From: an uncultured Roseibium sp.
Lineage (GTDB): Bacteria > Pseudomonadota > Alphaproteobacteria > Rhizobiales > Stappiaceae
Direction: 5' to 3'
Length of the DNA stretch: 64,000 bases
Assembly: GCF_947496995.1 (NCBI RefSeq)
Contig: NZ_CANMFD010000003.1
Location: 636,960 to 700,959, forward strand
Position 1 is the first letter of the stretch; every line of letters starts with the position of its first letter. The notes below the pieces were generated by a model. The model saw only the letters and a program-made list of their open reading frames with translations, had not been told where the DNA came from and made no database searches. A program made the position numbers and the translations under genes. This document shows positions 8,152 through 15,812 of this stretch, in pieces.

Positions 8152-8628
8152 ATGATAAAATTAGATCAAATTGATTGCCGCATTCTCGAGGAACTTCAAC
8201 GAGACGCGGCCCAGTCCCAGCGGGAGCTGGCGGACAGCATCGGCCTTTCCCAGAACGCCTGCTGGCGGCGCCTCAAGGCGCTGGAAGCCGCGGGCGCGAT
8301 CCGCAATCACACGGTTCTGCTAAACCGGGAAAAACTGGGCGCCGGCCTCGTGGTCATCATGATGGTCCGGACGCGGCACCATTCCTCAGGCTGGCTGGGA
8401 ACCTTCCGCGACCACGTCTCTTCCATTCCCAATGTTGTGGATTTTTACAGGATCGGCGGGGACTATGACTACCTTATAAAGGTAGTAACGCGCGACATGA
8501 CCAGCTATGACGCGATTTACCAGCGCCTCATATCCGAGGTGGAACTGGAGAACGTGACCTCCTATTTCGCCATGGAAGCCATAGCGGAGCAGCGTCCCTT
8601 CCCGCTTTGCCGGACGGACGAGGGTTAG
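8152..8628 (+). CDS. Lrp/AsnC family transcriptional regulator
   Basis: The 158-residue protein has an N-terminal winged helix-turn-helix (KLDQIDCRILEELQRDAAQSQRELADSIGLSQNACWRRLKALE, broken here as LDQIDCRILEELQRDA and SQNACWRRLKALE) and a C-terminal RAM ligand domain (VVDFYRIGGDYDYLIKVV, with the family GDYDY motif). Such proteins sense amino acids or related metabolites. It is divergent from the eight-gene operon on the minus strand, which it probably regulates; this suggests that the pathway's inducer is amino-acid-like. No strong ribosome binding site precedes the ATG. Confidence 0.93.
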   Translation: MIKLDQIDCRILEELQRDAAQSQRELADSIGLSQNACWRRLKALEAAGAIRNHTVLLNREKLGAGLVVIMMVRTRHHSSGWLGTFRDHVSSIPNVVDFYRIGGDYDYLIKVVTRDMTSYDAIYQRLISEVELENVTSYFAMEAIAEQRPFPLCRTDEG

Positions 8629-8652
8629 GGTACGGAGCGTCCCTGCCGAAAT

Positions 8653-8682
8653 GCGAAAAGCGCTGTATTTCCGTCTTTTCGC
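8653..8682. terminator. possible bidirectional terminator hairpin
   Basis: GCGAAAAG (8653-8660) and CTTTTCGC (8675-8682) form an 8-bp stem between the convergent Lrp-type gene and TRAP permease gene. The stem contains A/T runs, but there is no separate U-tract, so efficiency is uncertain. Confidence 0.4.
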
Positions 8683-8688
8683 TGCAAC

Positions 8689-10482
8689 CTAAATCAGGTT
8701 GCCACCGACGAAAATCACGGCGAGACCGGCGCCTGCGGACAACAGCCTTTTCCATGGTGTCCTGTAGCCGATGATACCGAAGGACACGAGACCGAGCCCG
8801 GCCCCGATCTTGACCGCCGACGCAATTGCGGCAATTGGCGCGGCCGACAACTGGATGATCGACGGATTGGCGATCATGGCGAGCGGAATGACATAAAGGC
8901 CGACGCCAAGCGCCATGGCCGTCATCGCAACCTTGAGCCAGTTCTCGCCAACCATGCCGGCCGCGATGAAAACCGCCCCGCACACCGGTGGCGTGATTGT
9001 TGAAAGCAGGGCGAACCAGAACACGAAGAGGTGCGCCTGCAGCGGCTCCAGTCCCTGCTGTATCAGCGCTGGACCGGCGACAGATACACAGATGACGTAA
9101 GCGGCGGTTGTCGGCACTTCCATGCCGAGCACGAGACAGGCCAGTGCCGTCAGGAACAGCGACGGCCACAGGTACCCGCCCGAACCGGACAGGATCAGGG
9201 ACGTGATCTTGACCCCGAGCCCGGTGATCGCAAGAACGCCGATGATGATCGAGGCGCAGACAATGATGGCCGCAATTACGGAAACCTGACGCGCTGCGTT
9301 CAGAAACGCGTCTTCCATCCTTCGAAGGATTTCCCGGTGATCGAAGGTGCCCTTGGCATTGAAGAAGAGCAGCACGAACCCGGCCAGGATGGCGATGCAG
9401 GCTGCATATTGCGGCGTATAGTTCGCCACAAACATCCCGTTGAGCAGGACCAGAAACGGCACCAGAAAGAACGCCGAGGTGATGACAACCTGCCTCAGGC
9501 GTGGCTGATCTTCCCGCGCGACGGAAGCAAGATCGAAGCGGCGGGCATAGGCATTGATTCCCACCCAGACGGCAAAGAAATACAGGACGGCCGGAAGCAG
9601 CGCCGCCGCCATGATCTGGGTGTAGGGTACGCGGGTCAGCTCAACCATGACAAAGGCTCCGGCGCCCATCAGCGGCGGCATGATCTGTCCACCCGAGGAG
9701 GCAACAGCCTCGACAGCGCCAGCCAGTCTCCTGGGATAGCCGAGCCGGGTCATGGCCGGCAGGGTGATCGCGCCGGTGGAGGCAACATTTGCGGAAGCAG
9801 ACCCGGAGATCGATCCGAACAACGCCGAGGAGAGAACCGAAACCTTGGCAGCTCCCCCCTTCAGACGGCCCGCCGCGGCGGCGGCAACATTCATGAAGCC
9901 CTGCCCTGCCTCACCCGCGTTCAGCACCGCGCCGAAGATCACGAAGATCGCCACGACATTGACCGAGACGCCGGTCAGGCTTCCCCAGATGCCGCCTTCC
10001 GCAATTGTCAGTGTTCCCAGGAAGCTGGCAACCGGCGTCCCCGAATGACCGAATTCACCGGGTATGTACTGTCCGAAAAGACCGTAGGCGAGGGCAAGAC
10101 CGGCAACGATCGGCAGCGGCCAGCCGATGGCACGCCGCGCGCCCTCCAGGACGGTCACCAGCAAAACAACGGCCACGACGCGCTGAAAGGTGCCTTCCAG
10201 AAAACCGTACTGGTCGGACAGCGCGGACTGGTTGACCGCGACCCAGATGCAGGCGGCAATTCCCGCGACGCAGAAAACCGCGCCGCTCGCCCGCCGGGTG
10301 ACTCCACCGCCCGCGAAAATGAAGATCCAGGGCAGCGCCAGAGCAAGATGCAGCGGCCGGCTGACGAGATTGGGAACGAGGCCCGAAAAGATCAGCCCGA
10401 GGTGAAAGGCGACGAGAGTGACGGCCAGAACGATCATCGCCGTTCGCCAGAAAGGCGTGTTTGCAGGTTCGCTGCGGATCAT
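8689..10482 (-). CDS. TRAP transporter fused permease (small plus large membrane subunits)
   Basis: The 597-residue protein is almost entirely hydrophobic, with roughly fifteen membrane segments. The first four or so correspond to the DctQ-like subunit and the rest to the DctM-like subunit, the 4TM/12TM fusion that partners TAXI-type binding proteins. Family signatures include GSISGSASANVASTGAITLPAM and SSGGQIMPPLMGAGAFVM. It uses an ion gradient to import a substrate delivered by the binding protein encoded just upstream (10622-11578). The 139-bp gap between them holds a strong hairpin, suggesting lower expression of the permease than of the receptor. Confidence 0.93.
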   Translation of the reverse strand: MIRSEPANTPFWRTAMIVLAVTLVAFHLGLIFSGLVPNLVSRPLHLALALPWIFIFAGGGVTRRASGAVFCVAGIAACIWVAVNQSALSDQYGFLEGTFQRVVAVVLLVTVLEGARRAIGWPLPIVAGLALAYGLFGQYIPGEFGHSGTPVASFLGTLTIAEGGIWGSLTGVSVNVVAIFVIFGAVLNAGEAGQGFMNVAAAAAGRLKGGAAKVSVLSSALFGSISGSASANVASTGAITLPAMTRLGYPRRLAGAVEAVASSGGQIMPPLMGAGAFVMVELTRVPYTQIMAAALLPAVLYFFAVWVGINAYARRFDLASVAREDQPRLRQVVITSAFFLVPFLVLLNGMFVANYTPQYAACIAILAGFVLLFFNAKGTFDHREILRRMEDAFLNAARQVSVIAAIIVCASIIIGVLAITGLGVKITSLILSGSGGYLWPSLFLTALACLVLGMEVPTTAAYVICVSVAGPALIQQGLEPLQAHLFVFWFALLSTITPPVCGAVFIAAGMVGENWLKVAMTAMALGVGLYVIPLAMIANPSIIQLSAAPIAAIASAVKIGAGLGLVSFGIIGYRTPWKRLLSAGAGLAVIFVGGNLI

Positions 10483-10553
10483 GGAATTGCTTGTCTGACC
10501 GAGATTGGAATGAGGATTGGCCGGCGTCGGTCGACACGTCCGGCCGAAAAGAT

Positions 10554-10597
10554 CCGGCGCACGGTGCCGCCAGCAACTGCTGACGGCCGTGCGCCGG
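10554..10597 (-). promoter_or_regulatory. strong hairpin between TRAP receptor and permease genes
   Basis: Positions 10554-10575 pair with 10578-10597 around a 2-nt centre, giving about 20 base pairs with one mismatch and a 2-nt bulge. It lies in the mRNA between the receptor stop (10622) and permease start (10482). There is no U-tract after it, so it may protect the 3' end of the receptor mRNA or attenuate read-through, not fully terminate transcription. Confidence 0.6.
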
Positions 10598-10621
10598 AGG
10601 TTTCAAGACACGGTGCTGCGA

Positions 10622-11578
10622 TTACTGCTGCGCGTCGGTGAGCTCGATGCCGGCTTCCTTGTAGTAGCGAACGGCACCGGGATGAAGTTTTCCGGTGATA
10701 TTCGCCATCAGGGCCTGATCGACACCGTTCCACCACGGCGCATCCGCGCCCATGTCGGCCTTTTGCTCCCAGAAGGTCTTGGTCAGCGTATAGGCGGTGT
10801 CGTCATCCATGGCCGTCGTCGTGAAGGCGGCGACCGGCAATGAAGTGGTCACGATGTCTTCTTCCTGGCCGGCATATGTGCCCGCCGGGATCACCAGTTT
10901 CGCGCGCTTCGTCTGCGCGATCTGGTCGTCATCGAGGGAAAGGACACGCACATCGGTGGACGCGGCAGCCTCGATGACATTCGGCGCCGGCCAGGAGCCG
11001 GCCGTCACGAAGCCGTCGATCTGGCCGTTTTTCAGGGCCGCGACCGCGTTCGAAAGCTCGACTTCGGCAAGGTCAACCTTGCCTTCCAGACCGAACAGAT
11101 TGAGGTATTTTGCACCTTCCGTGGCTCCGAACGAGCCCTTGCCGAGCAGGATGGTCTTGCCTTCCATACCCGCGAAATCCGTCACGCCGCTTTCGTCCGA
11201 CATCACGAAATGCATGGTCAGCGACGGGATCGGAAACAGGGCGCGGATTTCGTCGAACTTCGGATCTCCCTTGCCCTCGAACATCGCCTTCCCGCCCTGC
11301 GCCAGCGACACCAGCACCGGCGGAGTGGTAAAGACATAGTCGCCTCCCCTCGCCTTGGCTTCCATCACGTTCTGGACGGAGCCCTGGCTTTCCTCGACGG
11401 TCACGATCATCTCGCCATCGCTTCCGGCCTTGACGGCTTCGGCAATCTGAACGCCCATCTGGTAGTAGGAGGAGGTGGATTTTGCGGACTTGTAGGTGAT
11501 CCGCGTTTCGGCCTGTGCCTGTGTGACACCGAGCGCGAGTGCGAGCGAAAAGCCCAGCTTGAGCATTTTGTTAGACAT
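10622..11578 (-). CDS. TAXI family TRAP transporter solute-binding protein
   Basis: The 318-residue protein starts with a Sec signal peptide (MLKLGFSLALALGVTQAQA, cleavage after AQA). The mature protein has the TAXI-family pattern of an N-terminal ITYKSAKSTSSYYQMGVQIAEAV region, TILLGKGSFGATEGAKYLN, NGQIDGFVTAGSWPAPNVIE and a final ELTDAQQ. It acts in the periplasm and feeds the fused permease encoded downstream. The ATG at 11578 is preceded by AGGGAGAAAACG, a strong ribosome binding site. TAXI ligands are often glutamate or other carboxylates; the ligand here is unknown. Confidence 0.92.
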   Translation of the reverse strand: MSNKMLKLGFSLALALGVTQAQAETRITYKSAKSTSSYYQMGVQIAEAVKAGSDGEMIVTVEESQGSVQNVMEAKARGGDYVFTTPPVLVSLAQGGKAMFEGKGDPKFDEIRALFPIPSLTMHFVMSDESGVTDFAGMEGKTILLGKGSFGATEGAKYLNLFGLEGKVDLAEVELSNAVAALKNGQIDGFVTAGSWPAPNVIEAAASTDVRVLSLDDDQIAQTKRAKLVIPAGTYAGQEEDIVTTSLPVAAFTTTAMDDDTAYTLTKTFWEQKADMGADAPWWNGVDQALMANITGKLHPGAVRYYKEAGIELTDAQQ

Positions 11579-11674
11579 CGTTTTCTCCCTGAAAGGCCGG
11601 CAGACTATGTCCTGATCGACACCGTGGCAACGCGTTTTCGCCGCTCTTCCGGAAAACGAGATCTTCAGGGGAAC

Positions 11675-11706
11675 AAAAAACCGCCGGCTGGATCAGCCGG
11701 CGGTTT
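11675..11706 (-). terminator. rho-independent terminator of trcR
   Basis: Arms 11678-11690 and 11694-11706 are exact complements (13 bp, GAT loop). On the minus strand the stem ends in a run of T (the A-run at 11675-11680), directly after the trcR stop at 11736. Confidence 0.85.
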
Positions 11707-11735
11707 GACAGTTCGCAACAGAACGGATCGAAACC

Positions 11736-12626
11736 CTATTTTTCCTTGACGGCTTCGTCAGTTTCCGTTTCGTCAACAGCTTCGGGTTCCGCGTCGGCTT
11801 CCACCTCTGCATCAGTCTCCTCGGCAGCTACGACCTCTGTCTCGGCTTCGGTTTCGACTTCTGCCTCCACACCGGCTTCAGCCTCTTCGGCGAGAGCATC
11901 GGCTTCGACAGCCTCTTCGCTGCTCACCTTTTTCGGCATGCCCAGATTCGCAAAGACCGCGTCCGCGTCGATCTCTTCTTCTTCCTCACGCTTGATCGGC
12001 TTGCTCGTACCGAACGAGAAGGCAGCAGCGAGGGCGTCTTCGCTGGTCGATTCTTCGACCGGCATCAGCGTCTCGGCAGGACCGCCTGCGACCGGCTGCG
12101 GTGCGTTCTTGGCGGCCTTTTCGACTTCCATGTCCAGTTCAAGCTGGCTGCATAGGCTGAGCGTGACCGGATCGGAGGGAACCAGGTTCGACGAATTCCA
12201 GTGTGTGCGATCACGGATCGCGGCGATTGTCGGCTTGGTGGTGCCGACCAAGCGCATGATCTGCGCGTCCTTCAGTTCCGGATGGTTGCGCACCAGCCAC
12301 AGGATGGCGTTCGGGCGGTCCTGACGGCGGGAGACGGGCGTGTAACGCGGTCCCTTGCGCTTGGATTCCGGCACCACCACTTTCGAACCCTGAAGCTTCA
12401 GCTGGTAGTTCGGATCAGCCTGCGCATTCTCCACTTCCTCGCGGGTCAGCTGGCCCGTCAGGATAGGATCGAGGCCCTTGATTCCCTGCGCGGCTTCGCC
12501 ATCGGCAATCGCCTTCACCTCCAGCGGGTGAAGTTTGCAGAACGCGGCGATCTGGGTGAAGCTCAGCGCGGTATTGTCCACAAGCCAGACAGCGGTTGCC
12601 TTCGGCATCAGCGGCGTATTCGCCAT
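11736..12626 (-). CDS. trcR: cell cycle transcriptional regulator TrcR family (DUF1013)
   Basis: The 296-residue protein matches the alphaproteobacterial DUF1013 family named TrcR. Its N-terminal half is the conserved part (KATAVWLVDNTALSFTQIA, LHPLEVKAIADGEA, RPNAILWLVRNHPELKDAQI, GTTKPTIAAIRDRTHW), with helix-turn-helix-like segments. The last 90 residues or so are an acidic Glu/Ala/Val tail with quasi-repeats such as AEVETEAETEV, probably disordered and fast-evolving. ATG at 12626 is chosen because GAGGAA precedes it and it matches the conserved family start. In the family the protein is linked to cell-cycle gene expression, possibly with RNA polymerase; its role here is inferred. Confidence 0.88.
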   Translation of the reverse strand: MANTPLMPKATAVWLVDNTALSFTQIAAFCKLHPLEVKAIADGEAAQGIKGLDPILTGQLTREEVENAQADPNYQLKLQGSKVVVPESKRKGPRYTPVSRRQDRPNAILWLVRNHPELKDAQIMRLVGTTKPTIAAIRDRTHWNSSNLVPSDPVTLSLCSQLELDMEVEKAAKNAPQPVAGGPAETLMPVEESTSEDALAAAFSFGTSKPIKREEEEEIDADAVFANLGMPKKVSSEEAVEADALAEEAEAGVEAEVETEAETEVVAAEETDAEVEADAEPEAVDETETDEAVKEK

Positions 12627-12779
12627 CGGATAAATTCCTCTCGTCTGCTCCCTCGCCCGGCAGGGCAAAAAAGCGGTGTTCGATTTCCATTTCAAGGGAA
12701 GTGGCCGGAATATAGGAGAAATGCCGCCAAAACGCAACGCACTTGCATTCTGGCATTTCCTCGCGCCTTCCGTGGGAAT

Positions 12780-13784
12780 TCAGCCCCCCACGGTCAGGAC
12801 GATTTTGCCAATGTGTCCAGAGCTTTCCATCCTTCGATGCGCCTCGGCGGCCTCGACCAGCGGAAAGGTTGAATCCATGATCGGCCGGATTTTGCCTGAT
12901 TCGATCAGCGGCCAGACCTGGGCTTCCAGAGCTTCCGCGATCGCCGTCTTGAAGGCATCGCTGCGCGGCCTGAGCGTGCTCCCCGTATGGGTCAGTCGCT
13001 TGACCATGAGGCGCGAGAAATTCACCTTTTCCGACACGCCGTTCAGGGTCGCGATCTGGCAGATCCGTCCTTCCACCGCGGCCGCCTTCCAGTTCCGTTC
13101 GACATAGTCGCCGCCAACCATATCCAGGATCACGTCGACGCCTTCGCCGCCCGTGACATCGAGGATGACCTTTTCAAACGCATCCTGACGGTAATTGATG
13201 ACATGGTCCGCGCCGAGCTTCTGAACAGCCTCCGCTTTTTCCTGCGACCCGACGGTGGTGAAGACCTCCGCTCCAAAGGCCTTGGCGAGCTGTATGGCCG
13301 TCGTCCCGATTCCGGACGTTCCCCCGTGCACCAGAAACCGCTCGCCGCTCTTCAGCCCGCAGCGATCGAAGACATTGCTCCAGACCGTGAAAAAGGTTTC
13401 CGGCAATGCCGCAGCTTCTTGCATCGACAGCCCCGCCGGCACCGGCAGGGCATGTCCGTCCACCACCTTGCAATATTCCGCATAGCCGCCGCCCGGGCAC
13501 AGAGCCGTGACCTTGTCGCCGATGGCGTGACGCCCGCTCCCCGACCCGCGGGCCACCACTTCCCCGGCAACCTCGAGGCCGGGAAGGTCGGAGGCGCCCT
13601 TCGGCGGCGGATAGGCTCCCGCGCGCTGCAGGACATCCGGCCGGTTCACGCCGGCTGCAGCAACGCGGATCAGGATCTCGCCCGGGGCCGGTTCCGGCAG
13701 CGGGCGGGTTTCGCGCACCAGGACTTCCGGACCGCCCGGTTCGGATATCGCCACGGCTGTCATGCTGTCGGGCAGATTTTGCAT
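12780..13784 (-). CDS. NAD(P)H-quinone oxidoreductase (zinc-independent MDR family, PIG3-like)
   Basis: The 334-residue protein is a medium-chain dehydrogenase/reductase of the quinone oxidoreductase type. It has the family start (MTAVAISEPGGPEVL), GVNRPDVLQRAGAYPPPKGA, GLEVAGEVVARG, and the nucleotide-binding loop VHGGTSGIGTTAIQLAKAFGA. Zinc-ligand cysteines of alcohol dehydrogenases are absent. ATG at 13784 has AAGGAAAGGG upstream; a second ATG lies 21 nt inside. The likely reaction is NADPH-dependent reduction of quinones or enones. It is divergent from the DUF1192 gene and 153 bp upstream of trcR on the same strand. Confidence 0.9.
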   Translation of the reverse strand: MQNLPDSMTAVAISEPGGPEVLVRETRPLPEPAPGEILIRVAAAGVNRPDVLQRAGAYPPPKGASDLPGLEVAGEVVARGSGSGRHAIGDKVTALCPGGGYAEYCKVVDGHALPVPAGLSMQEAAALPETFFTVWSNVFDRCGLKSGERFLVHGGTSGIGTTAIQLAKAFGAEVFTTVGSQEKAEAVQKLGADHVINYRQDAFEKVILDVTGGEGVDVILDMVGGDYVERNWKAAAVEGRICQIATLNGVSEKVNFSRLMVKRLTHTGSTLRPRSDAFKTAIAEALEAQVWPLIESGKIRPIMDSTFPLVEAAEAHRRMESSGHIGKIVLTVGG

Positions 13785-13933
13785 AGCACCCTTTCCTTTT
13801 TGGTTCATTTTGGGACTGGCTAGGCGATCCGTGCCTGGCATATGGTAAAATCGCACTGAACCTATTTGAAGGAATGCGGATCAGACAAGCGCTATGGAAC
13901 GAATTCGCCTGTCTTGCGTGAGGGAAAGCGACA

Positions 13934-14131
13934 ATGGGTCTGTTTGACGAAGATGTCCCCAAAAAACCCGCCTCCGGCACAATTACCGTAGGGGAAGAAT
14001 TGTCCACACTTTCGGAGACCGATCTCGCGGAGCGGATCAAGGCGCTGGGAGACGAAATTAATCGCACCCGGCAGGAGCTTGAGCAACGCGGGAATATTCG
14101 CGATGCTGCCAACTCTATTTTTCAAAAATAA
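13934..14131 (+). CDS. DUF1192 family small protein
   Basis: The 65-residue protein matches DUF1192: MGLFDEDVPKKP at the N-terminus and a coiled-coil-like centre, LSETDLAERIKALGDEI, followed by NRTRQELEQRG. GAGGGAAAGCGACA precedes the ATG, a good ribosome binding site. The function of the family is not known. In this window it lies upstream of the sRNA candidate and the rcdA gene, all in the same orientation. Confidence 0.9.
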   Translation: MGLFDEDVPKKPASGTITVGEELSTLSETDLAERIKALGDEINRTRQELEQRGNIRDAANSIFQK

Positions 14132-14239
14132 CTTGGCAAATTTCTATAAAATTTGAAACAAACCCAATCTGTTACCGCGTCTCATGGTAAACAGAGTAGG
14201 TAAAAATTAACTTGTTTACCTCTTGTTAATCTTTCCAAA

Positions 14240-14346
14240 TTATAAATTTATACATCCAGTCATCTGGATTTGAGTGGCTCCTGTCCACTCTGTTTGACGC
14301 CTCCCTGTTAATGACTCAGAGCCGCATTCCAGCGGCTCTTTTTTTT
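14240..14346 (+). ncRNA. candidate small RNA with anti-Shine-Dalgarno motifs and intrinsic terminator
   Basis: After an AT-rich, promoter-like stretch (about 14200-14250) come three compact hairpins. The first is ATCCAG-TCAT-CTGGAT (14254-14269). The second is GAGTGG/CCACTC (14272-14290), with CTCCTGT exposed in its loop. The third is the terminator AGAGCCGC/GCGGCTCT (14318-14339), followed by eight T. The linker at about 14299-14308 also exposes CCTCCC. CU-rich anti-Shine-Dalgarno loops ending in a terminator are the hallmark of alphaproteobacterial trans-acting sRNAs of the AbcR/alpha-r14 kind. No open reading frame fits. It might instead be the structured 3' end of the DUF1192 mRNA. The 5' end is not determined. 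Confidence 0.55.
14318..14346 (+). terminator. rho-independent terminator
   Basis: An 8-bp perfect stem (14318-14325 with 14332-14339) has a six-base loop and a run of eight T (14339-14346). It ends the sRNA candidate and/or DUF1192 transcript before rcdA. Confidence 0.9.
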
Positions 14347-14546
14347 GCCTCCACCTCATAGTAAGGTGCCTGTGTTCTGGTTAATGGCTGTTTGCCTTTG
14401 TAAATGGCACACGGATTGCTCAGTAAATGGCATGAAGACCTGCATTGTTCCAAAAAGGAACACATTGTCCCGGCTGTTTTATCCTGGGTCAGTTTCTGAA
14501 GAGATGCATGGTTCAACCGGAAGAGCAATTGAGGCGCAGTAATCCT

Positions 14547-15089
14547 ATGACGGAAGACATGAAAAAAGCCGGTGGTCCTGTTGAAACGGTGCACATCGCG
14601 CATCACCTGGCCAGTTCCGACAACTTTCAGAGCCTGTTTCAGGAAGGCATGTCGCTGGTGGAAGAAACAGCCATGTATCTGGACGGAGCCGGCCGCGAGG
14701 AAGCCAAGCAGCTTCCGCGTCCCACTTCGCTTGCCTATGCCACTGAATCCATGCGTTTGACGACCCGGTTGATGCAGCTCGCTTCCTGGCTTCTCCTGCA
14801 GCGGGCCGTGAACGAGGGCGAAATGTCCCGTGAACAGGCCGGCAGTGACAAGAACAAGGTTCGCCTCGATAAATTGAGCAGCGCGACCGGTGGCCCGACC
14901 TGGGAAGAGCTTCCCGATACCCTGCGCGATCTCATCGAACGCTCGACCCGCCTGCAGGAACGCGTGGTTCATCTCGACAAGATGCTTTACCGCAAGGACG
15001 AGACGGAGCGCTCCGAAGAAGCCAACAACGACAATCCGGTCGCTTCGCAGATCAGCCAGCTCCACGCTGCCTTCGGCAAACTCGGCTGA
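14547..15089 (+). CDS. rcdA: RcdA-like regulator of CtrA degradation (DUF1465)
   Basis: The 180-residue protein matches DUF1465, the family of RcdA, an adaptor that with CpdR and PopA directs CtrA to the ClpXP protease in Caulobacter. Conserved segments include FQSLFQEGMSLVEETAMYLDG, YATESMRLTTRLMQLASWLLLQRAV and STRLQERVVHLDKMLY, all helical. ATG at 14547 (MTEDMKK) is chosen, with GAGG 12 nt upstream; an in-frame ATG at 14508 is an alternative. A cpdR gene is also in this window (43774-44133), which supports a conserved CtrA-proteolysis pathway. Confidence 0.87.
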   Translation: MTEDMKKAGGPVETVHIAHHLASSDNFQSLFQEGMSLVEETAMYLDGAGREEAKQLPRPTSLAYATESMRLTTRLMQLASWLLLQRAVNEGEMSREQAGSDKNKVRLDKLSSATGGPTWEELPDTLRDLIERSTRLQERVVHLDKMLYRKDETERSEEANNDNPVASQISQLHAAFGKLG

Positions 15090-15119
15090 CGCTACTCCGG
15101 AACTTCAATTCTCAAAAAA

Positions 15120-15141
15120 GCCGCCTCCGGGCGGCTTTTTT
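15120..15141 (+). terminator. rho-independent terminator of rcdA
   Basis: GCCGCC (15120-15125) pairs with GGCGGC (15130-15135) around TCCG, followed by six T. A-residues before the stem make it symmetrical. Confidence 0.85.
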
Positions 15142-15207
15142 CGTTTCCCGTTTCAGATCGACTTCAGAGCCGCAGGCAGAAGTCCTGTTTCGGCACATCT
15201 TCCGGAA

Positions 15208-15235
15208 ACAAAAAAACCCGGCCAGAGGCCGGGCT
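15208..15235 (-). terminator. rho-independent terminator of rpmE
   Basis: CCCGGCC (15217-15223) pairs with GGCCGGG (15227-15233). The A-run at 15209-15216 is the U-tract on the minus strand, just after the rpmE stop. Confidence 0.88.
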
Positions 15236-15265
15236 TTCGATAACAAGGCTGTTGTCGCGGACTGA

Positions 15266-15490
15266 TCAGGAGCCCAGGAAACCAGCGAACTTGTTCTTGA
15301 AGCGGGACACGCGGCCGCCGCGGTCCATCAACTGACGGTCACCGCCGGTCCATGCCGGATGAGACGTCGGGTCGATGTCGAGCTGCAGGGTGTCGCCTTC
15401 CGCACCATAGGTGGAGCGGGTGGTGAATTCGGTGCCATCGGTCATGACGACCTTGATGGTGTGGTAGTCGGGATGGATATCCGCTTTCAT
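15266..15490 (-). CDS. rpmE: 50S ribosomal protein L31
   Basis: The 74-residue protein is a recognisable L31 ([20 protein letters not shown] at the start, [19 protein letters not shown] later). It lacks the CxxC zinc pair, so it is the C-minus form of L31 common in alphaproteobacteria. The ATG at 15490 has AAAGGACC upstream; longer upstream frames are not supported. It is a single-gene transcript with its own terminator. Confidence 0.97.
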   Translation of the reverse strand: MKADIHPDYHTIKVVMTDGTEFTTRSTYGAEGDTLQLDIDPTSHPAWTGGDRQLMDRGGRVSRFKNKFAGFLGS

Positions 15491-15812
15491 GACCGGTCCT
15501 TTCAAGCGCTTCAAAACGTCTTTCCGTGAAAGCCGCAACGCCAGCGCAAACGAGATAAAGGGCCGCCGATCCGGATGCGGACGCCGCCCTCACAAACATG
15601 AGGCGGGGATATACCCCAAGGTGCCGGGCAAGACAAGGGGCAAAATCCGGCAATCTCCTCCTGCCTTCAGGAATGGGAGCGGCCCGCCTGCCGGCCCGTC
15701 TTCCCGGCTGCCCGGACCTTCGATGATCCCTTCGAGCGCCCGGACTTGACCTATGCCATTGAGCCCGCCGCCGAACATGTTAAAGACATTCGCAAACGAC
15801 GAGGAGACCCTT

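Noticed and set aside
14316..15065. Minus-strand frame of 249 codons over rcdA
   Set aside because: It runs antisense to a well-conserved DUF1465 gene, crosses its terminator and the sRNA candidate, and has no recognisable domain.
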